Origin: Euryodendron excelsum
Lineage: Eukaryota; Streptophyta; Magnoliopsida; Ericales; Pentaphylacaceae
Direction of reading: 5' to 3'
DNA length: 64,000 nt
NCBI GenBank assembly: GCA_033060915.1
Contig: CM065385.1
Span: 19,542,001-19,606,000 of the forward strand
This document shows positions 10,570 to 22,995 of the stretch, one piece after another. The position numbers and the translations under genes were made by a program. The notes beneath the pieces are model-generated. The model did not search any database and was not told where the DNA came from. It worked only from the letters and a program-made list of their open reading frames with translations. The first letter of the stretch is position 1. The number at the start of each line of letters is the position of its first letter.

Positions 10570-11400
10570 GGATACAAGTGTTATCATCCTCCAACTCGAA
10601 AATTCTATGTGTCAGCAAATATAAGTATAAGGCAAATGGATCTCTTGATTATCTATGGTTGGTAGCCAAGGGATATACTCAAACTTATGGAATTGATTAT
10701 CTAGGAACCTTCGCCCCAGTTGTAAAAATGAACACTGTGAGAATAATGTTATCTTTGGTTACTAATCTTGGGTGGAGTTTGCAGCAATTTGATGTCAAGA
10801 ATGCCTTCCTATAGGTGACCTTGATGAAGAAATCTGCATGGTCTAAAATAGTTACCTTAGGCTTGGTTTGGGCGATTTGCTAAAGTTATGTTAGCAATGA
10901 GATATAAACAAAGCCAAGGAGACCATACTCTATTTGTTAAGCACTCGGTGTCAGGGGGAGTAACTGCCTTATTGGCATATGTGGATGGTATTGTAGTAAC
11001 TGGAAATGATGTGGAAGGAAGAGAAGCCTTAAGGAGGTGTTTGATTAAAGAGTTTGAAATAAAAGAGCTTGGCAGGCTAAAATACTTTCTTAGTATTGAA
11101 GTTGCTCACTCACGACATGGAATCTTTATTTCACAACAGAAATATGTGATGGATTTGCTGAAGGAAACAAGAAAGCTAGGGTGCAAACCTACTGAGACTC
11201 CTATAGAATCCAATCACAGACTCCTAGACGCACCTGAGGATGCCACGGTTGAGAAAAGTGCCTATCAAAGACTGGTAGGAAGACTAATCTACTTGTCACA
11301 CACCAGACCCGACATTGCCCATGCAGTTAGTGTTGTAACTCAATTTATGCACAACCTCAAGGAGGTGCATCTTCAAGCCATAAATAGGATCTTGTAGCAC
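10570..11400 (+). pseudogene. copia reverse transcriptase, broken, catalytic site altered
   Basis: 10578-10814 encodes [14 protein letters not shown]...[10 protein letters not shown]...[10 protein letters not shown], the N-terminal RT_2 region. A stop and an internal deletion follow near 10845, removing the segment before the GLK-type motif. 10888-11397 encodes the remaining fingers/palm and the connection, but the active site YVDD is YVDG at 10978-10989, losing one metal-binding Asp. LIYLSHTRPDIAHAVSVVTQFM marks the C-terminal part. Confidence 0.9.
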
Positions 11401-11975
11401 CACAAGGGAACTCTGGGGAAAGGAATTTTGTTCAAGAAAGGAGAAACATTGACTCTTGAAGCCTACACGGATGCTGACTATGCAGGTCCGTAGTTGACCG
11501 AAGGTCAACATCAGGTTACTTTACCTTTCTTGGTGGCAACCTTGTGACGTGGAGAAGTAAGAAACAGAGTGTTGTAGCAAGGTCTAGTGCAGAGGCTGAA
11601 TTTAGAGCAATGGATCTAGGGATTTACAAACTATTTTGGCTTGAGATCATTCTAGAAGATTTAAAGATAGAATGGGAGACACCAATGGGACTTTACCGCG
11701 ACAAGAAGTCAGCCATCTACATAGCACATAATCCTGTACAACATGATCGCACCAAACATGTGGAAGTTGATAGGCACTTCATAAAGGAAAAGTTTGACAT
11801 TGGTTTGATTTGTACTCCTTTCATTTCTACTAAAGGACAACTTGCGGATGTGCTAACCAAGGGACTAACTGGTGTGATATTCCAAAAGATGATTAGCAAG
11901 CTTGGAATGGATCAGCTTAAGGGGGAGTGTGGGAAAATACGGTTTCTTCTTAATAAGGAAACTGTGTGTGTGTAG
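11400..11975 (+). pseudogene. copia RNase H and 3' coding end
   Basis: AYTDADYAG at about 11460 and SKKQSVVARSSAEAEFRAM at 11550-11610 carry the acidic residues of copia RNase H; HVEVDRHFIKE and STKGQLADVLTKGL follow. A stop at about 11490 and frameshifts split it. The frame runs over the PPT into the 3' LTR, as is common. Confidence 0.88.
11919..11927 (+). promoter_or_regulatory. Polypurine tract of copia element
   Basis: AAGGGGGAG directly before the 3' LTR; primes plus-strand cDNA in this class. Confidence 0.85.
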
Positions 11976-12218
11976 TAAATAGGCAATCAGGGAATCATTA
12001 CATTTATGGTCTAAATTGTTATGCTTTATTTTGGGGATTTTTGTAGTTATGACATTCCATTAATTGTGGGGATTTAAGTTATGACAATCCCTCAAATGTG
12101 GGGATTTAAGTTAGGATAGTTACCTAATTTAGTTAGATTCCCTAAGTGTATAAATTCAGAAACTACATAGTATATTTCACAATTTGAATGAGAATAATTC
12201 TTTCTCCAATTCTTCACA
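11928..12218 (+). repeat. 3' LTR of copia element
   Basis: 291 bp. The extra 32 bp relative to the 5' LTR come from a local duplication of the GTTATGACA...GTGGGGATTTAA segment. Followed by the target duplication AAATC at 12219-12223. Confidence 0.95.
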
Positions 12219-12223
12219 AAATC

Positions 12224-12794
12224 CAATGATATCTTTTATAAAATGTGAAACATGTTTGGGAGATATATAAAAATAAAAATAAAATAGAAGAAAAATGACT
12301 CTCTCTTATTTGAAATTCAAAGAAAAAAGGAAAGGAAACAATATGGTAACTATTAAAAGCAAAAGATGAAAGAAAATAATATGGGAACAATTAAAAAATA
12401 AGGAAAGAAAATAAGACATAAGGGAGAAGGAAAATTATTTTCCTTATTTTTATTTAGATTTTTTTCACTTCTCTCGCAAACTAGCAACCAAACAGAGGCA
12501 TTAAAGAAAATAATTATTTTTTCCTTTTCCTTTCTTTTTTGAAGTTCCAAGCAGGCTATTGCTAATTTTTGAGCTAGGCCAATACCAAGAATCCAAAGCT
12601 CAGGCCTAACCTACAGGCCTAAGGGGTAAAGAGCCTAGGCTTTAGGGCTATTTGGGCAGACCTGTCTAAGCTTAGTCGGTCATTAAATCAAATTTTTTAT
12701 AATTTTTATTACATTATGTAATATGTTTATAATTATAGGTTAAACTTACAATGGCAATGAGTTTACATAAATAAATTTATAACAATTACTACTT
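12224..12794. other. Spacer without a recognised gene
   Basis: AT-rich, with a purine-rich part at 12240-12440 and a short run rich in AGGCCTA-like words at 12570-12660. I see no gene in it. Confidence 0.6.
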
Positions 12795-13379
12795 TGTCGC
12801 GCCCAGATTTTTCGCACTCGAGGAACACTCACACAAGCGGGAAAAATGCTGTACTCTCTCGTTAGAACTTACCCTCCTAAAAGAATGAGTGCAACTAGGT
12901 TTAAATTGAAAAATTGGTTTGAATAAAGGGCTTTTGAAAAAGATTCGGAGTCGCCACCTAACTTGATTAAGGTGAGTTAGGTTTCCTAAAAACTAAGAAT
13001 AATCCGAAGACTACACTTAGGGTTTTTGAAAAACGATTTTGGAAAACATCCTCAAGAGAGGTTTTTTTAGGAAAACGGGTTGTTTGGCAACCTTTAGAAA
13101 ACATTTAGCCCTCTTTTAGAAAAATAACTCTGTTTTAGTCTTTGAAATCAGTGATCTAGGTTCGGAGGTTGGTTACGTGTAGGGAAGACGCACTAAGCTA
13201 TCACCCTACCCCGCCCTTTCGGTACCTACATGTCAATCTACCCTAGATTCACCTATGAGAGTCTCCAATTAACTAATGGTCAATCCTATTCACTTTAGAA
13301 AAAACAATGTTTGAAAACTAACATGATGCATGATATGCAGGTGCAAAATAAGAGAGAATTGAAAAATAGATTTGGAAAT

Positions 13380-15700
13380 AAATTTAAAAAGAATTTGATT
13401 TGAAATTGATTTGATTTGAAAATAGATTTGAAAAGATGGAATTGAAATTGGAAAGTTTGAAAATTGAAAGTAGAAATTTTGAAAATAGAAATTTGAAATT
13501 GGAATTGTGAAAATAGATTAGAGTTTGAGATTTAGAAAGATTTTGGAAACCGTACCCATGAGGGTGGAATTGAAAGTTTGAAAGGTGTTGTGACCGCACC
13601 TATGAAGGTTGCCTACGTATCCCTTTGGGGGAATCAGGTCAGTCGTAGTTCGGACCAGAGTCCGATTGAAAATAGAAGGTTTGATTTGAAAAGAGATTGA
13701 ATTGAAAATTGAATTTGACTTTAAATTAGAAAAGGAGATTAAAAATTGAAATTGAGAAGATTGGACTTTGATTTGAAGAGATAGATTTTGGAAAGACTTG
13801 GTTTTAGGAAACCTAGACTTAGGAAAGATAGGAGACCTAGGAAAGACTTGAGATTAAGAAAGATCAGATTGGAATGTTGGATTTGGAAAGATCTTGAAAG
13901 ATTTGGAAACTTGGAATTTAGGAAAAATTTAGATTAGGAAAGTTTCGAATTTAGGAAAGTGTCATTTTTGGAAAGTTTGAAATTAGGAAAGTTTTAGGTT
14001 TAGGAAAGTTTCATTTTTGGAAAGTTTGAAATTAGGAAAGTTAGAATTAGGAAAAGTTTGAATTAAGAAAGTTTTGAATTTTGAAATGTTTGAAAAAGGG
14101 AAGTTTTGAATTTGGAAAGTTTTGAAAACAAGGAAGTTTTGAAAATAAGAAAGTTTTGTTTTAGGAAAGGTTTGAAAAAGGAAAGTTTTCAATTTAGGAA
14201 ATGTTTGAATTAAGAAAGTCTCGACTTAAGAAAGTTTTAAATTAAGAAAGCTTTGAGTTTAGAAAAGTCTTAGATTTGGAAAGATGTTGAAGTTTTGGAA
14301 AGTTTAAAGTTTAGAAAGATTTGGGTTTAGAAAGATTTAACTTAAGAAAGTTTTGAATTTAGGAAGCTTAGAATTTTAGAAAGATTTAAAATTTAGAAAG
14401 TTTAGGATTTAGAAAGTTTTAGAGTTTGAATTTTAGAAAGTCTTGAAATTAGGAGAGGCTTGAGTTTAGGAAAGATTTGGATTTGGAAAGTTAAGATTTA
14501 GAAAGGGGGTTAAATTAGGAAAGGGTTGAATTTTAGAATTTTAGGAAAGATTTTTATGTTCAAGTTTTGGAAACTTAAGGTTTAGGAAAGTGGAAGTTTA
14601 GGAAGGATTTGAATTAGGAAAGATTTGGATTTGGGAGGGATTGGATTTGGTTTTGTTTCCAAAAACGGAGGATTGGGTCTAATTTCCTAAACGGGAAGAT
14701 TTGATTCGGTTTCCTAAAGAGAAGATAGAATTTGGCAAGGATTTGGAAAGGGAGATTCTAGAAACCCTAGTTTTGGAAGTGTAGAATTTTAACGTAGAAA
14801 ATAGGTTTTGGAAACATATATAGTTTTGATGTAGAAAACAAGAAGTTTTGCAAACCTAGGTTTGGGGCAAAGTTTGAAAATCATGTTTTTGGAAAGAAAA
14901 TTAGGGTTTCCTAATTGTGGGCTCTAAGGCTTGACTTGGGCTCTAAGAAAAGAGTTCTTGGAAGGTGCGTTTTTGGAAACGAAAGTTTTCTAGAAGGGAA
15001 TCCTAGGGAGGAGTTTCTAGAGGGAAAAGTTTTTGGAAAGTAAATTTGAAGAGAGTTTTTGGAAAGAGATTTTAAAGAGAGGGAGTTTTTGGAAAGCATA
15101 TTTTTGGAGACATAGATTTTAGAAGGAAAATCCTAAAGGGGAATTTCTAGAAGGAAGATTTTGAAAAGAGAGTTTTTTAGACAGATTTTTGGAAGAAGTT
15201 GTTGGAGAGAGTTTTTAGGAAGGTGAATTTAGGGAGTGTTTTTAGAAAGTGAATTTTGAGGAAAAGATTTTGGAGAGGAGTTGAAAAAGAGAATTTTGAA
15301 AAATAGATTTTGGAAGGGAGTTTTTGAAAACAATTTTGAAGAGGGGAGTTTTAGGAAAGTATGTTGAAAAAGAGATTTTTAGGAAGAGAGACTTTTTGAA
15401 AAGAGAGTTTTTAGAAAGTATGAAAACGTCTCACTTTCCCTAAAGCGATTCTAACCATAAGAGGGCTAGAACCACTTTAAGAAAGTGGTTTTGAAAACAA
15501 GGTTTAAAAATATAGACCAAAAGGTCACTTTTAATATAACACTTTCCTAAAGCATCCCTAGCCATGGAAAAGCTAGAATCACCCTAGAATTGTGGTTTTG
15601 AAAACAAGTTTTTGAAAAAGAGATTTTGATGCAGTTTTGAAAACAAGTTTAAAAACAATTTGAAAAACAACTTTGAAAACGATTTTTGGAAGATGCAAGA
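13380..15700 (-). repeat. Strand-biased degenerate A/T/G tract (almost no C on plus strand)
   Basis: About 2.3 kb of GGAAAG-TTT-GAATT-like words with very few C. It is the reverse complement of the G-poor tract at 23930-26130 and lies in the predicted R-U5 part of the LTR. ORFs in it are low-complexity artefacts. Confidence 0.85.
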
Positions 15701-16297
15701 CTATGATATGCACAATGCAATTTGGGGTCGTGAACAAGGTTAAGGCTTCACCACATAATCAAGGGGGCCGGACCCACGTGGTCTTTGGTTAGCCTAGAAG
15801 AAAGCCCCCGACACGGTGACTCTCCAACAGTCTAATCCTACACATGGACCGGGAGTCCCCTTGTTTCAAGCATGCAAAGAAAGGGGGGAAAAGAGATGGG
15901 GGATTAAAATAGAGAAAACCCAAGTGGGTTGGAGAGAGAAGAGAGAAGGGGGAAGTGCAGAAAATTAAAGAGAAAACCTACCGTATGTCTTCTTTATTTT
16001 GCGCGCCGCGCTATCTTTGATCTTCGGTCTTTGTCTTGATCTTCACCTTCAGTCTTCAAGAGTTGTCTTCAAGCTTCGGGTTGCAGCTCCTCAAGTCTTC
16101 AAAAGATGGTTAAAGGCTAGTGTACGAGTGTATGGGGGTGTGTATGAGTGTATAGTAGGCTAGGGTTTGTGTATAGTGGCTAGGGTTTGAAAAACCTAAG
16201 GAGGCTAGGGTTTTGGAGGTGCTCGAGCTCTGTATATCGAAATATAGGATTTTTAGGTTAAGTTTGCAGACCCCTTTCACGTTGAATGAGGCTTTGT

Positions 16298-16305
16298 ATT
16301 TATAG
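16298..16305 (-). promoter_or_regulatory. Probable LTR TATA box (family B)
   Basis: TATTTATA, TATAAATA on the minus strand, at the same LTR position as 23323-23330 in the plus copy, with GGCGCCA-type palindromes just upstream. Confidence 0.65.
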
Positions 16306-17214
16306 AAGTTGGACAAACCTGGCGCCGGTTGCAGTGGCGCCAGGCCATTTTTTGGCTAGTGGCGCTAGCCAATTAGAAAAGGTTTAAGGTCGGCAAGCAA
16401 CGTATCTTTGACTAGATTTGAGCGCCTGTACTAGTGACTACCATGCAACTTTTAGCCTGGCTTCACTAGGAGTGACTCCGGAAAGTCCGGGAATGATTGG
16501 AAGGAGCCGGGAATGACCCGGAAGGCCGGAAAGGAGCAGGAACACTTAAAATAGTGTTCTGGAGGTACTTGACTTCGAAAGTGAGGATAAGGTGGGTCGG
16601 AAAGGTTGACCGGGCCGTTAGGGGCAAAACGGTCAATCGGACCGGAAAACTGCCGAGGCGAACTCGGATTGTCCCGGAAAAAGACTTGGGATCTGGAAAC
16701 ATTATTTAAAATGTTCCCAGAGGTTGCCGGTTTGATTCCCAGAGCCGGCGTGGTCGGAAAAGGAGACCGGCCCACTAGGGGCAAAATGGTCATTTTGTAC
16801 CGGGTTTGCCGGAATTGACTCAGAATGATCCGGAAAGGTAAGGGGAGGTTGAGAACACTATAAAAAGTATTCTCGGGTCATTACCGGTTTGATACCCAGA
16901 GCCGGTGTGGTCAAAGAAGGAGACTAGTGCTCTAGGGGCAAAACGGTCATTTTGTACCGGGTTGGCCGGAACTGACTCGGAATGATCCGGAAAGGTAAGG
17001 GGAGGTTGAGAACACTATAAAAAGTATTCTCAAGAGGTTACCGGTTTGATACCCAGAGCCGGTGTGGTTCCCGGGGCATTCGGATGCTTAGGGGCGAAAT
17101 GGTCATCTTGATTGGAAAGTCTCGGAAAAGGTCCTAAGGGTAGTCTGGTCATTTTTCACTGAAGTGAGCTAATAGACACGGGTGTTGACCTGGGTTTTGA
17201 GTGTTTCCGCCACT

Positions 17215-18900
17215 CTAACGGTGGTTGTCGTGACACAGGGATTCGTTGCCAATTCCCTATATCGACCTATTCGTGAGTATTTCCGCTATTCTAACGGTTT
17301 TGTGAGTACTTCCGTGACTCTAACGGTTTTGTGAGTACTTCCGTGACTCTAACGGTTTTGTGAGTACTTCCGCTACTCTAACGGTTTTGTGAGTAGTTTT
17401 GCTACTTGGACCGTCTCGAGGAATAAACTGTCTCGAGAGAGGGATTGGAAAGGGGTCTTATCGTCTCCGAAGAGACGGCCTGGATTGGGGCCGTCCCGAG
17501 GAATAAACTGTCTCGAGAGAGGGATTGGAAAGGGGTCTTACCATTTCCGAAGAGACATGCCTAGATTGTGAGTGTTTCCGCCACTCTAACGGTTTTGTGA
17601 GTACTTCCGCTACTCTAACGGTTTTGTGAGTATTTCCGCCACTCTAACGGTTTTGTGAATATTTCCACTACTCTAACGGTTTTGTGAGTAGTTTTGCTAC
17701 TCGGACCGTCTCGAAGAATAAACTGTCTCGAGAGAGGGATTGGAAAGGGGTCTTACCGTCTCCGAAGAGACGTGCCTGGATTGGGGCCGTCCCGAGGAAT
17801 AAACTGTCTCGAGAGAAGGATTGGAAAGGGGTCTTACCGTCTCCGAAGAGACGTGCCTGGATTGGGACCGTCCCGAGGAATAAACTGTCTCGAGAGAGGG
17901 ATTGGAAAGTGGTCTTACCGTCTCCAAAGAGACGTGCCTGGATTGTGAGTGTTTCCGCCACTCTAACGATGTTGTGAGTACTTCCGCTACTCTAACGGTT
18001 TTGTGAGTATTTCCGCTACTCTAACGGTTTTGTAAGTATTTCCTCTACTCTAACGGTTTTGTGAGTACTTCCGTGACTCTAACGGTTTTGTGAGTACTTC
18101 CGCTACTCTAACGGTTTTGTGAGTATTTCCGTTACTCTAACGGTTTTGTGAGTATTTCCGCTACTCTAATGGTTTTGTGAGTAGTTTTGCTACTTGGACC
18201 GTCTCGAGGAATAAACTGTCTCGAGAGAGGGATTGGAAAGGGGTCTTATCGTCTCCGAAGAGACGGCCTGGATTGGGGCCGTCCCGAGGAATAAACTGTC
18301 TCGAGAGAGGGATTGGAAAGGGGTCTTACCATTTCCGAAGAGACATGCCTAGATTGTGAGTGTTTCCGCCACTCTAACGGTTTTGTGAGTACTTTCGCTA
18401 CTCTAACGGTTTTGTGAGTATTTCCGCCACTCTAACGGTTTTGTGAATATTTCCGCTACTCTAACGGTTTTGTGAGTAGTTTTGCTACTCGGACCGTCTC
18501 GAAGAATAAACTGTCTCGAGAGAGGGATTGGAAAGGGGTCTTACCGTCTCCGAAGAGACGTGCCTGGATTGGGGCCGTCCCGAGGAATAAATTGTCTCGA
18601 GAGAAGGATTGGAAAGGGGTTTTACCGTCTCCGAAGAGACGTGCCTGGATTGGGATCGTCCCGAGGAATAAACTGTCTCGAGAGAGGGATTGGAAAGTGG
18701 TCTTACCGTCTCCAAAGAGACGTGCCTGGATTGTGAGTGTTTCCTCCACTCTAACGATGTTGTGAGTACTTCCGCTACTCTAACGGTTTTGTGAGTATTT
18801 CCGCTACTCTAACGGTTTTGTGAGTATTTCCTCTACTCTAACGGTTTTGTGAGTATTTCCGTTACTCTAACGGTTTTGTGAGTAGTTTTGCTACTCGAAC
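17215..18900 (-). repeat. Nested tandem repeats: 29-bp units, ~84-bp units and a 788-bp duplication
   Basis: 29-bp units (GTGAGTACTTCCG...CTCTAACGGTTTT) alternate with roughly 81-84-bp units containing CTCGAGAGAGGGATTGG. The whole block is tandemly duplicated with period 788 bp (17389 to 18177, 17668 to 18456). Several apparently conserved ORFs here, on both strands, come from this structure. Confidence 0.92.
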
Positions 18901-19137
18901 CGTCTTGAGGAATAAACTGTCTCGAGAGAGGGATTGGAATTGGAATAAGAAAGGACAATGCCCCTAAGGGCATTTTGGTCATTTTGCCTCTATTTGGGCC
19001 TGATAGGCCCGTGAAACGATGAAAAGACGGAATTTGGACCTAAAGAATTGGTTTCGATTGGAATATGTCCACAATGACTTGGAAACAAGTTTGGACGGAG
19101 TGTAGACTGCCGAGCGGTCAAAAATGGGGTGCTTACA

Positions 19138-19522
19138 TACTTTATGTAAATATGTGAGTGAATTGCTAAACTAAAATACAAAATTATTATCCTCATCAAA
19201 GAAAGTTCTTTATTATTATTACTATTTGGATAAGTCTTATCCAAGAAAGTTTTGATCCAAGGGTTCTCCAAAGCATTCTTCTTCTACAAACCCAATAACC
19301 ATAAATCCTAATCTCATTGATTGATTGACACAAAAACAACCAAAGGAAGTCCAAGTAATCACCTATAATTACGAATCCAATGAAGATCTCTCATCTCTAG
19401 ACTGTTCAATTAACAATCATTGAAAAATTTGCCACCAACCCACCTGAAAAAACAACCTAAGTTATTGATGTGAGTCATGTAGCCATCCTAAAGACTAGAA
19501 GAGGCAAACTAAAAGGATGATG

Positions 19523-19585
<63 letters not shown>

Positions 19586-21291
19586 TAGCTTGCTAGCAAC
19601 AGGATTAGCTAAATGCATTGAGTAAACTAAACTAAGAGAAATATTCACAGTAGAGCTCAAATGCATGAGAACTCCTTCATTGCCTACGAGAAAACCAGCC
19701 AGAATAAAAGCTACGGCACATTAGAGTGCATCTTCCTCCAATGCAAAGATGCACCTAGTAGGCTACGACACAACAAATAAAGATAACAAAACATCAAAAA
19801 TTTTGTAAATTGGGAAATACGGGTACAGCAACCATTGGACACCCACGTCATTTCAAGTTCCTCCTACTTTCCCCTCAGAACTTGATCTACCTGCAATGTG
19901 CAGCAAACAACAAAATTGGTTAAGGCGACTAGGCAAACCTGGTAGCTAGAGAAAGGGGACGTGGAAGGAAAAATAATTTAATTGAAAAGAAGATAAAAGG
20001 CTGGAACGAATGTGTGTCCTTCCTTAACAACCACTAGGAGAAATGAACCCTGCAATACCAACCACTAGAGTCTGCAGCAACCAAACAAAATAAAACTGAT
20101 ATCCATACAAATGGAAGAACAAACGACATGCAGCCTGGTGGCAGTAGTCCGAAGGACGAATATTAAATATTTCAAAGATGAAGCACGTCAAGTTTTGCTC
20201 AACCATTGATCACAGAATGTTTCCAAGCACCACCAATATAATATCATCTAAACCAAAACCTCAAGTTTTGCTCAACCATTGGACAACCCTGCACGTCATA
20301 TGAAAATTTCATTAAAAGGACAAGAGAATTAACATAAACTATAAAGCTTTGATTAGCACATAGTTTCAAATTTGAAACACCAACACAAAGCGTAAGGCCC
20401 TAGCACCTTTGTAAACAACGTAACTACTCAAAAAGTTTAGAAGATGACATTTCATATATCAGCAAACAACTAAAATCCACACAACCCCCACCTCAACAGA
20501 AAGAGAAAAAAAGGAGAGAGAAAGAGAAGGGTTCCTAAAGAGCTAAAATTGTATAACTTGGTGTCGCAAAAGAATTAAGATCCTAACTATATATCTAGGT
20601 CTGGTTATTTCAGATTTATGGCCACATCTACCAAAACTCTTGCTTCACACAACAGAATCTTGACTACATCAGTGTGGCAACATGCAAGGCCAGTAGAACA
20701 TTAACTAAGGAATCAATTAAGGGGATACTACTGACTTACAGTCCACCAAGAAAAACAGAGCCTGACCTCAGCTGAAAAAGTAAAGCCAAAACCTCAACTG
20801 AACCTATGTGCAGAGGTTGGAATGCAATCAACTACCACAACTAAACCCAACTTGGCCCAAAACAACCATTTCAAAAATACATGCAGAATTTCACAAGCCA
20901 TCAAATCCAAAAAAAAAAAAAAAAGGGAAAAAAACAACAACAACAACAAGAGAAAAACCCACACTATAGCCTTCTTTCCCTTTTATTGTCTTAATGCAAA
21001 ATCAACAAGGAGAATGAAAGAAAATTAAACATTTCCCATGCCATCATACCTCTTATTAAATCCCAAACATATAATTACAAATTGGAAGAGAAGCTCATGA
21101 AACCACCAAGTGAACCACGCTACATACTCCATAAGCCTTCACAATAAGACATAAACTCCACCACATATAAATATAAGGATCTTGACTGAGGAAGCATATT
21201 TGTGAAGAGCTCCAATCACCAGCGGCAACAACCTCTAAAAAAATGGAAAAATAACAAAATTTCAGTATGCAGCAAGACTACCATAGATAAC
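19138..21291. other. AT-rich spacer between two head-to-head solo LTRs
   Basis: 2.15 kb, contains a GA microsatellite and A-rich stretches. No ORF with a recognisable family was seen. Confidence 0.6.
19525..19580 (+). repeat. (GA)n microsatellite
   Basis: About 28 uninterrupted GA dinucleotides. Confidence 0.95.
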
Positions 21292-21489
21292 TGTAAGCAC
21301 CCCATTTTTGACCGCTCGGCAGTCTATACTCCGTCCAGACTTGTTTTCAAGTCATTGTGGGCGTATTCCAATCGAAACCGATTTTCTAAGTCCAAATCCC
21401 GTTTGTCCATCGCCTCACGGGCCCACCAGGCCCAAATAGAGGCAAAATGACCAAAATGCCCTTAGGGGCATTGTACTTTCCTTTCCGAT

Positions 21490-22095
21490 TCCAATCCCTC
21501 TCTCTCGACAGTTTATTCCTCGAGATGGTTCCAATCCAGGCACGTCTCTTCGGAGACGATAAGACCCCTTTCCAATCTCTCTCTCGAGACAGTTTATTCC
21601 TCGAGACGGTTCCAATCCAGGCGCGTCTCTTCAGAGACGATAAGACCCCTTTGCAATCCCTCTCTCGAGACAGTTTATTCCTCGAGAAGGTTACAATCCA
21701 GGCGTGTCTCTTCGGAGACGATAAGACCCGTTTCCAATCCCTCTCTCGAGACAGTTTATTCCTCGAGACGGTTCCAATCCAGGCGCGTCTCTTCGGAGAC
21801 GATAAGACCCCTTTCCAATCCCTCTCTCGAGACAGTTTATTCCTCGAGACGGTTCCAATCCAGGCGCGTCTCTTCGGAGATGATAAGACCCCTTTCCAAT
21901 CCCTCTCTCGCGACAGTTTATTCCTCGAGATGGTTCCAATCCAGGCACGTCTCCTCGGAGACGGTAAGACCCCTTTCCAATCCCACTCTCGAGACAGTTT
22001 ATTCCTCGAGACGATTCAAATCCAGGCACATCTCCTCGGAGACGGTAAGACCCCTTTCCAATCCCTCTCTTGAGACATTTTATTCCTCGAGACGG
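21490..22095 (+). repeat. 81-bp tandem repeats with TTCG hairpins
   Basis: About seven units of 81 bp (CGTCTC at 21543 and 21624). Each contains a CGTCTC-TTCG-GAGACG hairpin and a pair of CTCGAGAC motifs around GTTTATTC. The 208-residue ORF at 21447-22073 is only this repeat translated. Confidence 0.92.
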
Positions 22096-22339
22096 TCCGA
22101 GTAGCGAAACTACTCACAAAACCGTTAGAGTAGCGGAAATACTCACAAGTAGGTCGATATAGGGAATTGCCAACAAACCCCTGTGTCACGATGACCGCCG
22201 TTAGAGTGGCGAAAACACTCAAAACCCAGGTCAACACCAGTGTCTGTTCGCCCACTTTGGTGAAAAATGACCAAACTGTCCTTTGGACCTTTTCCGAGAC
22301 TTTCTGGTCAAGATGACCATTTTGCCCTTAAGCATCCGA

Positions 22340-22995
22340 ACGCCCTGGGAACCACACCAGCTCTGGGTATCAAACCGGTAATTTCCCGAGAATACTTTTT
22401 ATAGTATTCTCAACCTTCCTTTACCTTTCTGGATCATTCCGAGTCAGTTCCGGCCAACCCGGTACAAAATGACCGTTTTGCCCCTGGTGGGCCGATCTCC
22501 TTTTTCGACCACACCGGCTCTGGGTATCAAACCGGTAACCTCCTGAGACTACTTTTTATAGTGTTCTCAACCTTCCTTTATCTTTCCGAATCATTCCGAG
22601 TCAGTTTCGGCCAACCCAGTACAAAATGACAATTTTGCCCCTGGTAGGCCGGTCTCCTTTTTCGACCACACCGGCTCTGGGTATCATACCGGTAACCTCC
22701 TGAGACTACTTTTTATAGTGTTCTCAACCTCCTTTTACCTTTTCGGATATTTTCGAGTCAGTTTCGGCCAACCTGGTGCGAAATGACCGTTTTACCCCTG
22801 GTGGGCCGGTCTCCTTTTCCGACCACGCCGGCTCTGGAAATCAAACCGGCAACCTCTGGGAACATTCTAAATAATGTTTTCAGATCCCAAGTCTTCTTCC
22901 GGGACAGTCCGAGTTCGCCCCAGCAGCTTTCGGGTCTGATTGACCGTTTTGCCCCTAAGAGCCCAGTCAACCTGTCCGACACAACTTATCCTCAC
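22340..22995 (+). repeat. 157-bp tandem repeats in U3 of family-B LTR
   Basis: CTCTGG cores at about 22361, 22518, 22675 and 22832 are 157 bp apart, four diverged units. Each has TTTTTATAGT-like AT words and a GACCGTTTTGCCCCT motif. The same array occurs in the copies at 16440-17090 (minus) and 63190-63660. Confidence 0.88.

Larger units (their letters stand above)
7199..12218 (+). mobile_element. Complete but inactive Ty1/copia LTR retrotransposon
   Basis: 5020 bp, flanked by a perfect 5-bp target duplication AAATC at 7194-7198 and 12219-12223. LTRs 7199-7457 and 11928-12218 begin TGTGGGAAAA and end CTTCACA. A PBS and a polypurine tract sit at the expected places. Domain order gag, protease, integrase, reverse transcriptase, RNase H identifies Ty1/copia. 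The frame is broken by stops and frameshifts in every domain, the reverse transcriptase has lost one catalytic Asp and an internal segment, and gag is interrupted by plastid DNA. The element therefore cannot move by itself. Confidence 0.95.
12795..19137 (-). mobile_element. Solo LTR, family B, 6343 bp, minus strand
   Basis: On the minus strand it starts TGTAAGCACCCCATTTTTGA and ends GGGCGCGACA. Flanks are a perfect 5-bp target duplication TACTT at 12790-12794 and 19138-19142, so it is a solo LTR left by LTR-LTR recombination. It matches 21292-26663 along its length in the opposite orientation. It is longer because of expanded tandem repeats at 17215-18900. No coding sequence is expected in it. 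The size is at the top of the range known for plant LTRs (Ogre-type). Confidence 0.93.

Noticed and set aside
13983..15099. ORFs with F/K/S/N-rich translation
   Set aside because: Degenerate simple-word tract of the LTR; no real coding signal.
17389..18765. Pairs of near-identical ORFs on both strands
   Set aside because: They follow the 788-bp duplication and inner repeats of the solo LTR.
21447..22073. 208-residue open frame
   Set aside because: It is the 81-bp LTR repeat (a multiple of three) translated; the opposite strand is also open. Not a gene.
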